DNA from: Bacteroidales bacterium
GTDB taxonomy: Bacteria > Bacteroidota > Bacteroidia > Bacteroidales > UBA932
DNA length: 64,000 nt
Direction: 5' to 3'
Assembly (NCBI GenBank): GCA_017560825.1
Contig: JAFZED010000056.1
Coordinates: 1-64,000, forward strand
Shown here: piece by piece, positions 1-7,269 of the stretch
How the letters are laid out: every line of letters starts with the position of its first letter
How positions within the stretch are numbered: the first letter of the stretch is position 1
Position numbers and translations under genes: made by a program
Notes under the pieces: model-generated
What the model was told of the DNA's origin: nothing
Seen by the model: the letters and a program-made list of their open reading frames with translations, nothing else
Databases searched by the model: none

Positions 1-2
1 AA

Positions 3-74
3 GGTATCGATCTTTACAAGATCGACGGCACATTATTGCCAACAATGAAAATTGTTGAAAATTTATTTATTTGA
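3..74 (+). CDS. C-terminal tail of an unidentified gene cut by the window edge
   Basis: The third forward frame is open from the window edge to a TGA and gives about 23 residues (begins GIDLYKID, ends VENLFI) with a protein-like composition. The other two forward frames stop within the first 60 bases. It is too short to assign to a family, so only a probable 3' end is claimed. No terminator hairpin was seen directly after it. Confidence 0.35.
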   Translation, partial: GIDLYKIDGTLLPTMKIVENLFI

Positions 75-146
75 TATACAAGAACTTACAAAAATTACCA
101 AAAATATTATGTAGGTTGTGCTTGGATTTCAACTGGGAATTCGGAT

Positions 147-512
147 TTAGCGGTGAGTTTCCATATTCGCCACGAATCTAATGGAAGACAACAGAAGCAT
201 AGGTCCGAGGCCGGAATAGAAAGATGCGATAAAAGCAGACGGAATGGCTGGAATATGCCTGAGTGCGATTCCAAGGCCCATCATAAAAACGATCAGTATC
301 CATCCACGAGCAGGGAATGTCTGCCATATCTTCACCTTGGCAGGCAGAGAGGCAATCCTGCCACAGTATCTGTTTACGATACGGCGGAACATAATGAAGA
401 ATGCGGCAAGGACAGAAGCGGTAATCAGCAGCAGCCACGCCTGAAGGAAGCCGACATCGAATGGTTCCTCACCCACTGCGGCTGGAACCTCAAATAAAGT
501 CCCCACACACAA
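147..512 (-). CDS. Small integral membrane protein, unknown function
   Basis: I do not recognise a named family. The 121-residue product has three hydrophobic stretches (about residues 26-42, 70-86 and 91-113) separated by basic loops (FRRIVNRYCGR, then LPAKVKIW), typical of an inner-membrane protein. No ATG lies near the N-terminus: the annotated start is TTG, with a GTG two codons later, and the frame stays open upstream to about position 554. The start is therefore uncertain, and the 5' part may have been lost. A GC-rich hairpin lies directly upstream. The opposite-strand frame over the same bases is rich in H, R and K without any membrane pattern and looks like a shadow. Confidence 0.5.
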   Translation of the reverse strand: MCVGTLFEVPAAVGEEPFDVGFLQAWLLLITASVLAAFFIMFRRIVNRYCGRIASLPAKVKIWQTFPARGWILIVFMMGLGIALRHIPAIPSAFIASFYSGLGPMLLLSSIRFVANMETHR

Positions 513-515
513 ATC

Positions 516-547
516 AAGCGTCCCCCGGCACCCACCGAGGGACGCTT
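516..547. terminator. Hairpin with 9-bp perfect stem
   Basis: The arms aagcgtccc and gggacgctt pair perfectly around a 14-base loop. It lies between the small membrane protein gene and the end of the 806-residue lipoprotein gene, so it could end minus-strand transcription from the latter. There is no clean T-run on either side. Confidence 0.45.
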
Positions 548-587
548 TGTAATTTCACACAAACAAATCGGGATTCAAGTCTACAGA

Positions 588-627
588 AGACCTTGACAAA
601 GAAATGCCGTTTTTTTCGTCAAGGCCT
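588..627 (-). terminator. Possible terminator behind the 806-residue lipoprotein gene
   Basis: The arms agaccttgac and gtcaaggcct pair over ten bases with one G-U pair, around a 20-base loop that contains a T/A run. It lies about 40 bases beyond the stop codon of the lipoprotein gene in its direction of transcription. The loop is long for an intrinsic terminator, so the function is inferred from position. Confidence 0.35.
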
Positions 628-666
628 CAGAGTGAATGAGTATTTATCACATGGCCTGATTGGTCT

Positions 667-3087
667 TTAGTTGAATACTGCAGTAACATATAATTCTGCT
701 TTGGCAGCATCAGTTGAAAATACAACATATTTCGAAGAATCATTTGTTATGTTTGCACGCACCTGATCTGCTGTTTGACTGCTGGTCTTAGCACTAGTAT
801 CAGATAAGAGATAGCCTTCTGTATATGAAGTAAAATTGTCTTTTTCTGAATAGAAAGCAATTGCTGCAACTCTGCCATGACCGATAAACGTTCTGATGCA
901 ATACCCATCACCACCTTCATCATCAACCAAGTCTTCAACAGGAATAAAATCACTATGAATCCACGTACCAGTCTCTCCTGTCAAAGCGCCACTGGATTGT
1001 AACACATAACCTGGATTCGAGAATTGTTTGGTAGTTATCTTGGCAGACTCCTCACTCATAGCTTCGACACTGATCATACTCACCATTTTTTCAACACTAT
1101 ATGATGTGTTTGACTGTTTTGTGGCTATTATCACGCTAAAAGGATTTTCATCAGTAAACGTATTTGATATAGCTCCATTCAATGAAAGCGTGTACCATTC
1201 GCTCCTTGACTTGAAATTGCCATCTGCGTCATAAGTGATCCACGCAACTAACAGTTCCTCGCTGAGACAAGTAATGGTAGCTGTACCGATGAATTTACTC
1301 TTAGGCATTATATTGGACTGAGTAATGTCAGATGATTGGACTATCGCTCCGCTTGGGCTGACTGATTGTGAAATCCACATATCTGCTGAATCATACTCAC
1401 TCTTTATTGTGTCAGGACTAAGCTCGACGGTTTTGTTAAATGTCGATGAGGCGGTCGCAGTGATTGTTCCTGTCTGAGTTTCATATCCAAGGCAACTGAC
1501 AGTATAGGTTACGTAAGCTCCCTTATTAACCGATATCCTTGCAGAGCCTGTATCTGTTACAGTGGCAATGCCGGGCGATGACAGTACAACAGTAGCGTAT
1601 TCGGGCTCGGAAGTAACAGTTACACTGCATTTTGAACTACTTGAGTCTTCACCTATTGGCTTATACAGATCCGAAGGAAAACCGTGTATGTATCCCATAC
1701 TGTTGCACAGTTTTGCGGCCTCGGCCACCCAGGTCCTCATACTGGTCTGGTCCTCTTGTTCGTGCCAAAAGAACTCTGTGATTTTGCGGTATTGCGGATT
1801 ATTGCTCAGTTCCTCTTGAGCTTTATACCAATTTCTGTTCAAAGTCTTAAAAAAGACCAACTCATTTTCCAGATCATAGAACTTTCCTTTAAGTCTTACT
1901 GTCTCACTATCCTCATTGCTTAAATAATAGCTAGTACGTGTATCATCTGCAGCCAAAAGACCAATTATGCCATATTCTGCATTTTTAATGCTCAGCACAT
2001 TATTTAGAGAACCACTAAAGAAGCCGAGACGGGTGATTCTGTCAATGCATTCATAATCACCTGTCAATAAATATATAGCGTTGACAAATTTTTTATATGA
2101 TTCATCAATGCCGGATGCTGTGGCATATGCAGTAAGTTCATCTTCAGCATGGAAGGCAAATCTCAGCCAACTTTTATTTGCTTGGAACTCAGCCTGAAAC
2201 TTTGACGGAACATCGCCGATATCGTAGCCGGGTACTTCTGTGTGCGTATTAAAAGTCATAAGAGTGAAACATGCTCCCGTTTCATTATGGCATTTTTTCA
2301 AACTGGAGAAGAAAGAATTCTCAAATATGCTTGTGTACGTCTCTCCATTCAGTATTAAATCATATAAGCAAGCATATGTATCATCGCATGAAAAATGCAC
2401 CATCTTATCGGCAATGTCACAGCTATTGATGAAATTCATATAATCAATTTTCCTGTTGGACGAATCCTCCATAATTGCCTTCCAAGTAGGTATCTGTATT
2501 GTGCCGTCCGTCATTACGAGAGTTACGTAGTATGGATTGCTGCAATCAATCTTGACAATGCAAGAAGTACATTCCCCATTCTCGCTCACAATCTGTCTCC
2601 AGCTGTTACCATTGTCATATGAGACATACCATACACCATCTGCAACTCTGAACTGCGGGGTTACGTAGCCTCCGTTCGGGTCGGAAACAGTCGCAGGAAT
2701 CATATCACCATCATCATCGGTCAACCATTCGCCATCAGCAGTCCAATAATATGCACCATCACTGGCTTTCTTGATACCAACATTTGGAGTATTTCCGTCT
2801 GCTCCGTGATATATTGTCACAGTACCTCCCTCGGCAAATGTAATCGAGTAGCCTATCTCCACACCGTCTTCCATTATCTTCATAACATCTGTCACATAAT
2901 CGTTCTGGCGGATTGCAGTGAGGATGGTTTGAATGGCTTCCACGTTTGAATTAAGCTCGCGACATTGCTTTTCAAGTTGCTCAATGCGTTGTTCGTGCTC
3001 TCTGAGTTCGTTCCAGATGTCCTCATAACGGTCACAAGACACAGCCGTAGCAACGGCGACAAGAAGTATGGTGATAAGTTTTTTCAT
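667..3087 (-). CDS. Surface lipoprotein: PL29-N/DUF4988 domain, NodB-like deacetylase-type domain, PEGA domain
   Basis: The 806-residue protein opens with a lipoprotein signal (lipobox TAVSC, Cys18) and a short coiled coil (residues 25-55). The region to about 200 has the repeated 'G-YYW-DG-WL' pattern of the DUF4988 / PL29-family N-terminal domain found on Bacteroidota surface proteins. Residues 205-460 resemble a divergent polysaccharide-deacetylase (NodB) fold: HFSCDD at 231-236 is in the place of the usual FDD motif, followed by SIFEN, WLRFAFHAEDE and FFWHEQED. Residues 485-556 look like a PEGA carbohydrate-associated domain, and the C-terminus is unassigned. The usual His-x3-His metal motif is not clear, so a catalytic role is uncertain. 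The gene stands alone. A likely -7 box (TACATTTG, 3137-3130) lies about 40 bases upstream. Confidence 0.8.
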   Translation of the reverse strand: MKKLITILLVAVATAVSCDRYEDIWNELREHEQRIEQLEKQCRELNSNVEAIQTILTAIRQNDYVTDVMKIMEDGVEIGYSITFAEGGTVTIYHGADGNTPNVGIKKASDGAYYWTADGEWLTDDDGDMIPATVSDPNGGYVTPQFRVADGVWYVSYDNGNSWRQIVSENGECTSCIVKIDCSNPYYVTLVMTDGTIQIPTWKAIMEDSSNRKIDYMNFINSCDIADKMVHFSCDDTYACLYDLILNGETYTSIFENSFFSSLKKCHNETGACFTLMTFNTHTEVPGYDIGDVPSKFQAEFQANKSWLRFAFHAEDELTAYATASGIDESYKKFVNAIYLLTGDYECIDRITRLGFFSGSLNNVLSIKNAEYGIIGLLAADDTRTSYYLSNEDSETVRLKGKFYDLENELVFFKTLNRNWYKAQEELSNNPQYRKITEFFWHEQEDQTSMRTWVAEAAKLCNSMGYIHGFPSDLYKPIGEDSSSSKCSVTVTSEPEYATVVLSSPGIATVTDTGSARISVNKGAYVTYTVSCLGYETQTGTITATASSTFNKTVELSPDTIKSEYDSADMWISQSVSPSGAIVQSSDITQSNIMPKSKFIGTATITCLSEELLVAWITYDADGNFKSRSEWYTLSLNGAISNTFTDENPFSVIIATKQSNTSYSVEKMVSMISVEAMSEESAKITTKQFSNPGYVLQSSGALTGETGTWIHSDFIPVEDLVDDEGGDGYCIRTFIGHGRVAAIAFYSEKDNFTSYTEGYLLSDTSAKTSSQTADQVRANITNDSSKYVVFSTDAAKAELYVTAVFN

Positions 3088-3159
3088 ACGATTTCAAATT
3101 ATTCAACGCCAGAATTATGGTGTAACTGACAAATGTACGAATAATGAGATTAATAATCA

Positions 3160-3449
3160 TTATTTGTGGCACTATGACAATAAAATAGCGTTTTCAGTTC
3201 AATTCTATATCTTATATCTTTTATGTGGATTCAGTGATATGATAGATGGAACCGTTGCACGATGGACAAACAGCATAAGCGAATCCGGAGCACGATTCGA
3301 TACTGTTGCCGACTTCATTTTTGTAATTGTATCTTTGATTAAATTCTTGCCGTCAATCCATATTCCAAGATGGTTATGGATATGGATCATTATGATCGCA
3401 ATCTTGAAAATCAGTAACACTTGCAGCAATTCAAAAAGGATATTTATAG
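3160..3449 (+). pseudogene. Decayed CDP-alcohol phosphatidyltransferase with internal deletion
   Basis: One frame holds the complete family signature D-x2-DG-x2-AR-x8-G-x3-D-x3-D (bases 3236-3313), preceded by FYILYLLCGFS and followed by the hydrophobic segment IPRWLWIWIIMIAILKISN. The first transmembrane part of a normal protein of about 190-200 residues is missing upstream. Right after KISN the reading frame jumps: in the +1 frame the next codons give TLAAIQKGYL and stop (3417-3449), which looks like the C-terminal end of such proteins. Roughly the last two or three membrane helices therefore appear deleted together with a frame change. The enzyme would have made phospholipid head groups from CDP-diacylglycerol; this copy cannot be functional. 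The family is recognised from the motif; the size of the deletion is inferred. Confidence 0.8.
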
Positions 3450-3458
3450 ATTTTATCT

Positions 3459-3548
3459 GGAATTCCCCCCATTATATTTGCAGGAAATGCCCTAAAACTT
3501 GCAGTATATGCAATTTGCAGCCGTTATGATAGTATAATTTCACAATAA
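3459..3548 (+). other. Possible short coding remnant behind the phosphatidyltransferase pseudogene
   Basis: The frame between the TAG at 3447 and a TAA at 3546 reads as a hydrophobic segment (PPIIFAGNALKLAVYAI) then CSRYDSIISQ, which looks like the end of a membrane protein. It lacks a start codon and may be a fragment of a second decayed gene. The family is not recognised, and a chance open frame is possible. Confidence 0.3.
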
Positions 3549-3633
3549 TAAAGTCATAGAATCAACAAAAGATAGAACAAATATTGACGAACAATGAACT
3601 TATCATATAAGCACAATTAATTCACACCTCATT

Positions 3634-3828
3634 ATGAAATCATTTACTACACGACCTCTTGTCATTGCATTTCTATTGACTATTTCATCCGCGGCATCAG
3701 GTCAGATATATGTCGGAGGTTCTATTGGCGGTAGCTACGCTAAGGCGGAAAGCTCAAATTCCAATTTTCGCTTGTACACAAAATGCTTTGATTCGTGTAC
3801 AACCACACTCGAAATCGCTGTATTTTGA
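3634..3828 (+). pseudogene. 5' fragment of an outer-membrane beta-barrel protein gene
   Basis: The frame begins with ATG and a clear signal peptide (LVIAFLLTISSAASG), followed by QIYVGGSIGGSYAKAE, the typical first strand of small Bacteroidota outer-membrane barrel proteins (OmpW/porin-like). After SNSNFRL the likeness ends and the frame runs into Cys-rich sequence and stops at 64 residues, whereas such proteins normally have about 170-220. The break coincides with an 8-bp inverted repeat (3772-3802) and lies 60-90 bases before a palindromic repeat array. The rest of the barrel is not found in the following 500 bases in any frame, so this is called a truncated pseudogene. Confidence 0.65.
3772..3802. 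repeat. Inverted repeat at the break of the barrel-protein fragment
   Basis: ttgtacac at 3772 and gtgtacaa at 3795 are perfect reverse complements, 15 bases apart. They lie exactly where the recognisable barrel-protein sequence ends. They may mark a rearrangement point; no transposase gene is next to them. Confidence 0.45.
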
Positions 3829-3888
3829 TTATGGATCCCGGTAGTACAAGAAATTGTGGAATAGATGTATCAACACTATCGCTGACGC

Positions 3889-4064
3889 AGGTATTTCAAC
3901 TGATTTCCCTGCGTCGCTGCACGTCAATATATCAAATAATGCTGTTTGCTTTCGCGACGCAGGTTTTTTGCCTGTTTTTGCTGCGTCGCTGCACAAAATT
4001 CCTCAATATAATTCTTTTTGTTCGCTGACGCAGGCTTTTGTGCGGTTTTCCCTGCGTCGCTGCA
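3889..4064. repeat. Array of three REP-like palindromic units
   Basis: Three units start at about 3889, 3952 and 4022 (spacing 63 and 70). Each has a left arm like cgctgacgcagg or cgcgacgcagg, a T-rich centre of 15-20 bases, and a right arm ctgcgtcgctgca, so each can fold into a hairpin. The T-rich linkers differ between units. A degenerate fourth copy lies at 40379-40420. The array fills most of the stretch between the barrel-gene fragment and the xyl operon. Open frames across it (for example 3854-4075 and 4018-4293) are produced by the repeats and are not called as genes. Confidence 0.75.
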
Positions 4065-4191
4065 TTATGTGTTGACCTTTGTGACGTTTGGGGGTAGAAA
4101 TATTACACAGCGGTCTGTGAATTCAATGTTAAAGAGTGTATTTAGCGATCTTTGCGTCGATTATGCCACTGAAAATGACACAGTGGTTCTG

Positions 4192-4217
4192 AGATTCCCG
4201 GTCAAGCCGGGGATGAC
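4192..4217. repeat. Dispersed 26-bp palindromic repeat, copy 1
   Basis: The element agattcccgg...ccggggatgac differs at two of 26 positions from the copy at 5855-5880. Its core cccggtcaagccggg is an interrupted palindrome. Elements of this shape (agatt...atgac around a short hairpin) are scattered in intergenic DNA of many bacteria. Here it lies beyond the terminator of the xyl operon. Confidence 0.7.
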
Positions 4218-4276
4218 GATGTTTGAATATCGTGTTGTAAAAGTGTTTACAGGTATATCATTGATATACGGGTACT

Positions 4277-4320
4277 TAAAACAAGATTGGTGAGCAAATT
4301 TGCCCACCAATCTTGTTTTA
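4277..4320. terminator. Strong bidirectional terminator behind xylE
   Basis: A perfect 16-bp stem (taaaacaagattggtg paired with its complement at 4305-4320) surrounds a 12-base loop that itself contains the palindrome gcaaatttgc. The stem ends in A/T runs on both sides, so it can act as an intrinsic terminator in either direction. It lies about 40 bases beyond the xylE stop codon and closes the xyl operon. Confidence 0.85.
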
Positions 4321-4357
4321 TATTACTGATTATAGCTCGTCGGCTATTTCAACGATG

Positions 4358-5836
4358 TTATTTCTTCCAGAGTTTTGACATATCTTCGAGGGTCTTGCCT
4401 TTTGTTTCTGGGACGAGCTTCCAGACGAAGATGGCGGCGATGATGCAGATCACTCCGTAGAGGCCGTAGGTGAAGGCGTGGCCGAAGTTTTCTCCCATCG
4501 AGCCGAGGCTCATATTGTACATTGGAAGGAATGTCGATGAAACAATGAAGTTGAAGATCCACTGGAATGCTACAGCGATTGCTACTGCGGCGCCACGGAT
4601 GGTGTTAGGGAAGATCTCTGAGATGAGTACCCAGCAGATAGGACCCCAGCTGAACATAAATGACGCGCTGTAGACCATAATGCTGATGACTGCAACTACC
4701 GGAGGAAGGGCTGCTGAAACGCTTGTCACAGCTACACCTGCTGCTCCGAGAGCCATACCGAGAGAACCCCAGATGAGAAGAGGCTTGCGTCCCCACTTCT
4801 CCACTGTGAAGATTGCCACAAGGGTGAATGTGATATTCACTACTCCCATAAGGACAGTCTGCATCATAGGGTTGCCCATTCCGAGTGATTCGAAGATACG
4901 CGGTGCAAAGTAGAGTACGGCATTGATACCGACAGCCTGCTGGAACACGCTGAGCATAATTCCCACGAAGATGACAAGCCATCCATAGGTAAAGAGCTTT
5001 TCAGTCTTCTCTGAAACTGTAGCCTTGATCTCAGCAAGGATCTCCTGTGCCTTTGACTTACCGTTGATCTTGGTAAGGATGGTAAGAGCCTGCGCATCGT
5101 TTCCGGTCATAGCAAGATAGCGTGGAGTCTCAGGTACAAGGAAGAGAAGGAGGGTGAAGAGTCCCGCAGGGACGGCCTCACTTACAAACATATATCTCCA
5201 TCCTGTCTCGATCATCCACTGCGCCTCACCCGGGTTCATCACCTGGTTTATGCCCTCGGCAACCTTCTGGATTGCTGGAGCGATGTGGTCACCGAGAATG
5301 ATGAAGTTCACGAAATAAACCACGAGCTGGCCGAAGATGATAGCGAACTGGTTCCAGGAAACAAGTGTGCCTCTGAGATTGCTTGGAGCCACTTCCGCGA
5401 TGTACATAGGACATATTGCCGAAGCCAGACCCACTCCGATACCACCGAGAACGCGATAGAGGTTGAAGGCGATCAGAAGCGAGAATGAAGGCTGACCTTT
5501 GTCAAAGAATATGAACTCAGGGAAATATGAACCCAGAGCTGAGAGGAAGAAGAAGACACCCGCCATAATGAGTGACTTCTTTCGGCCGAATCTTGATGCG
5601 AACATTCCGGAGAGAGCGGCACCGATCACGCAGCCGATAAGGGCGCTTGATGAGGTGATGCCGTGCATAAAGTCTGTGTAGACAAAGTCCTTGGCACCCA
5701 TAAAGAATGCCTGGAGACCCTTTTCAGCTCCGGAAATGACTGCTGTGTCGTATCCGAACAGCAGACCGCCTATAACAGCCACAAGGACTATCGAAATGAG
5801 ATAGCCCTTGCTGCCTTTATTATTGTTGTCTGTCAT
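4358..5836 (-). CDS. xylE: D-xylose:proton symporter (MFS sugar porter)
   Basis: Imports D-xylose with protons across the inner membrane. The 492-residue protein has the sugar-porter layout of twelve membrane segments and the diagnostic motifs: GYDTAVISG in helix 1, GRKKS after helix 2, PSNLRGTLVSWNQ near helix 4, PETPRYL at the start of the central loop, FQQAVGINAVLYFAP (the glutamine pair that contacts xylose in E. coli XylE), EKWGRKPLL and the terminal PETKGKTLEDM. It is the last gene of xylB-xylA-xylE, 46 bases after xylA, with a palindromic repeat in that gap. Family identification is firm; xylose as substrate follows from the neighbours and the overall likeness. Confidence 0.95.
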   Translation of the reverse strand: MTDNNNKGSKGYLISIVLVAVIGGLLFGYDTAVISGAEKGLQAFFMGAKDFVYTDFMHGITSSSALIGCVIGAALSGMFASRFGRKKSLIMAGVFFFLSALGSYFPEFIFFDKGQPSFSLLIAFNLYRVLGGIGVGLASAICPMYIAEVAPSNLRGTLVSWNQFAIIFGQLVVYFVNFIILGDHIAPAIQKVAEGINQVMNPGEAQWMIETGWRYMFVSEAVPAGLFTLLLFLVPETPRYLAMTGNDAQALTILTKINGKSKAQEILAEIKATVSEKTEKLFTYGWLVIFVGIMLSVFQQAVGINAVLYFAPRIFESLGMGNPMMQTVLMGVVNITFTLVAIFTVEKWGRKPLLIWGSLGMALGAAGVAVTSVSAALPPVVAVISIMVYSASFMFSWGPICWVLISEIFPNTIRGAAVAIAVAFQWIFNFIVSSTFLPMYNMSLGSMGENFGHAFTYGLYGVICIIAAIFVWKLVPETKGKTLEDMSKLWKK

Positions 5837-5854
5837 TGCGATATCGTATTATAA

Positions 5855-5880
5855 AGATCCCCGGTCAGGCCGGGGATGAC
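5855..5880. repeat. Dispersed 26-bp palindromic repeat, copy 2 (xylA-xylE gap)
   Basis: 24 of 26 bases match the copy at 4192-4217. The arms ccccgg and ccgggg flank five bases. The element ends two bases from the xylA stop codon and lies inside the presumed xyl transcript, where its hairpin could affect mRNA stability or partial termination. Confidence 0.7.
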
Positions 5881-5882
5881 TT

Positions 5883-7199
5883 TTAGCAATACATATTGAG
5901 GATTGCCTCGTAGAGTTCCTGTTTTCCTGATGTCTGCTTAGGCTCGTCAACCTGCTTACCGTAAGCGTAAACATCCTCAAGAGTAAGCTCGCCGTTCTCG
6001 AACTTCTTTCCGAGACCCTCGTCGAAGCTTGCATAACGCTCTGCAACCATCTTCTGGATCGGAGACTCCTCAAGGAGAGCTGCTGCGTTCTCGAGAGCGC
6101 GTGCCATTGCATCCATAGCTGCGATGTGAGCGATGAAGATGTCCTCAAGGTCAGTAGAGTTACGACGTGTCTTAGCGTCGAAGTTTGTACCACCGTTTCC
6201 GAGACCGCCGTTGCGGATGATCTGCATCATAGCCTGAGTAAGGTCGAATGAGTCGATTGGGAACTGGTCAGTGTCCCAGCCGTTCTGGTAGTCACCACGG
6301 TTAGCGTCGATAGATCCGAGCATACCTGCGTCAACTGCGCAAGCAAGTTCGTGCTCGAATGTGTGACCTGCGAGAGTAGCGTGGTTCACCTCGATGTTCA
6401 CCTTGAAGTCGTTCTCAAGACCGTGAGCCTTGAGGAAGCCGATCACTGTCTCAGTGTCAACATCGTACTGATGCTTTGTAGGCTCCATAGGCTTAGGCTC
6501 GATAAGGAATGTTCCTGTGAAGCCCTTTGAACGAGCATAGTCACGAGCGATTGTGAGCATAGTAGCAAGGTGCTCTTTCTCACGCTTCTGGTCTGTGTTC
6601 AGAAGGCTCATATAACCCTCACGACCACCCCAGAACACGTAGTTTGTACCGCCGAGCTCGATTGTTGCGTCGATAGCGTTCTTGATCTGGACAGCAGCAC
6701 GTGCTACAACGTCGAAGTCAGGGTTAGTAGCGGCACCGTTCATATATCTCTTGTTGCCGAATACGTTTGCTGTTCCCCAAAGAAGCTTGATACCAGTCTC
6801 TGCCTGCTTCTCCTTAAGATAAGCTACGACCTCCTTGAGTCTTGCCTCATACTCCTCAACGTTTGCACCCTCGTCAACGAGGTCAACATCGTGGAAGCAA
6901 TAGTACTCGATGCCGATCTTCTGCATAAACTCGAAACCTGCATCAACTTTATCTTTAGCTGCCTGGATAGGGCAAGCTGCACCATTCCAAGGGAATGTCT
7001 TTGTGCCGCCGCCGAACTGGTCAGCTCCCTCTGCGCAGAGAGTGTGCCACCAAGCCATAGAGAACTTGAGCCACTCGCTCATCTTCTTGCCGAGGACTAC
7101 CTTATTTGCATCATAATAGCGGAAAGCCATTGGGTTCTTGCTCTCCTTGCCTTCAAACTGGATCTTACCGATACCAGGGAAAAATTCTTTTGTTGCCAT
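5883..7199 (-). CDS. xylA: Xylose isomerase
   Basis: Converts D-xylose to D-xylulose in the cytoplasm, using two divalent metal ions. The 438-residue protein is of the longer (class II) type usual in Bacteroidota. Visible signatures are CFHDVDL (catalytic His region), NYVFWGGREGY, LIEPKPMEPTKHQYD, NIEVNHATLAGHTFEHEL and GSIDANRGD, which supply the metal-binding Glu, His and Asp residues. It begins 70 bases after the xylB stop codon and is followed by xylE. The start ATG gives the usual N-terminus (MATKEFFPGI), and there is no sign of damage. Confidence 0.98.
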   Translation of the reverse strand: MATKEFFPGIGKIQFEGKESKNPMAFRYYDANKVVLGKKMSEWLKFSMAWWHTLCAEGADQFGGGTKTFPWNGAACPIQAAKDKVDAGFEFMQKIGIEYYCFHDVDLVDEGANVEEYEARLKEVVAYLKEKQAETGIKLLWGTANVFGNKRYMNGAATNPDFDVVARAAVQIKNAIDATIELGGTNYVFWGGREGYMSLLNTDQKREKEHLATMLTIARDYARSKGFTGTFLIEPKPMEPTKHQYDVDTETVIGFLKAHGLENDFKVNIEVNHATLAGHTFEHELACAVDAGMLGSIDANRGDYQNGWDTDQFPIDSFDLTQAMMQIIRNGGLGNGGTNFDAKTRRNSTDLEDIFIAHIAAMDAMARALENAAALLEESPIQKMVAERYASFDEGLGKKFENGELTLEDVYAYGKQVDEPKQTSGKQELYEAILNMYC

Positions 7200-7235
7200 A
7201 GTTTTAGTATTGTTGTAATTTAGTAATATATCAAT

Positions 7236-7268
7236 AGATTCTCACGTCGCTGCGCTCCTCAGAATGAC
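7236..7268. repeat. Dispersed repeat in the xylB-xylA gap (gtcgctgcg type)
   Basis: The 33-base element begins agattctcac, has the core gtcgctgcgctcctc and ends agaatgac. It has the same outer frame (agatt...atgac) as the 26-bp repeats and the gtcgctgc core of the 3889-4064 array. It ends one base before the xylB stop codon in genome coordinates, the same placement as copy 2 behind xylA. Confidence 0.6.
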
Positions 7269-7269
7269 A

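Noticed and set aside
153..497. 114-codon plus-strand frame over the small membrane protein gene
   Set aside because: Rich in H, R, N and S without structure; the opposite strand shows three membrane segments.
667..3087. Calling the 806-residue protein a PL29 polysaccharide lyase
   Set aside because: Only the N-terminal accessory domain matches that family; the rest is NodB-like and PEGA-like, with no lyase domain.
3889..4064. Possible CRISPR array
   Set aside because: Only three units, each palindromic, with short T-rich centres and no constant spacer length; no cas genes nearby.
4018..4293. 91-codon plus-strand open frame between the repeat array and xylE
   Set aside because: It is assembled from a palindromic repeat, the 26-bp dispersed repeat and the left arm of the terminator; not protein-like.
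6570..7223. 217-codon plus-strand open frame
   Set aside because: Antisense to xylA, which is intact and highly conserved.
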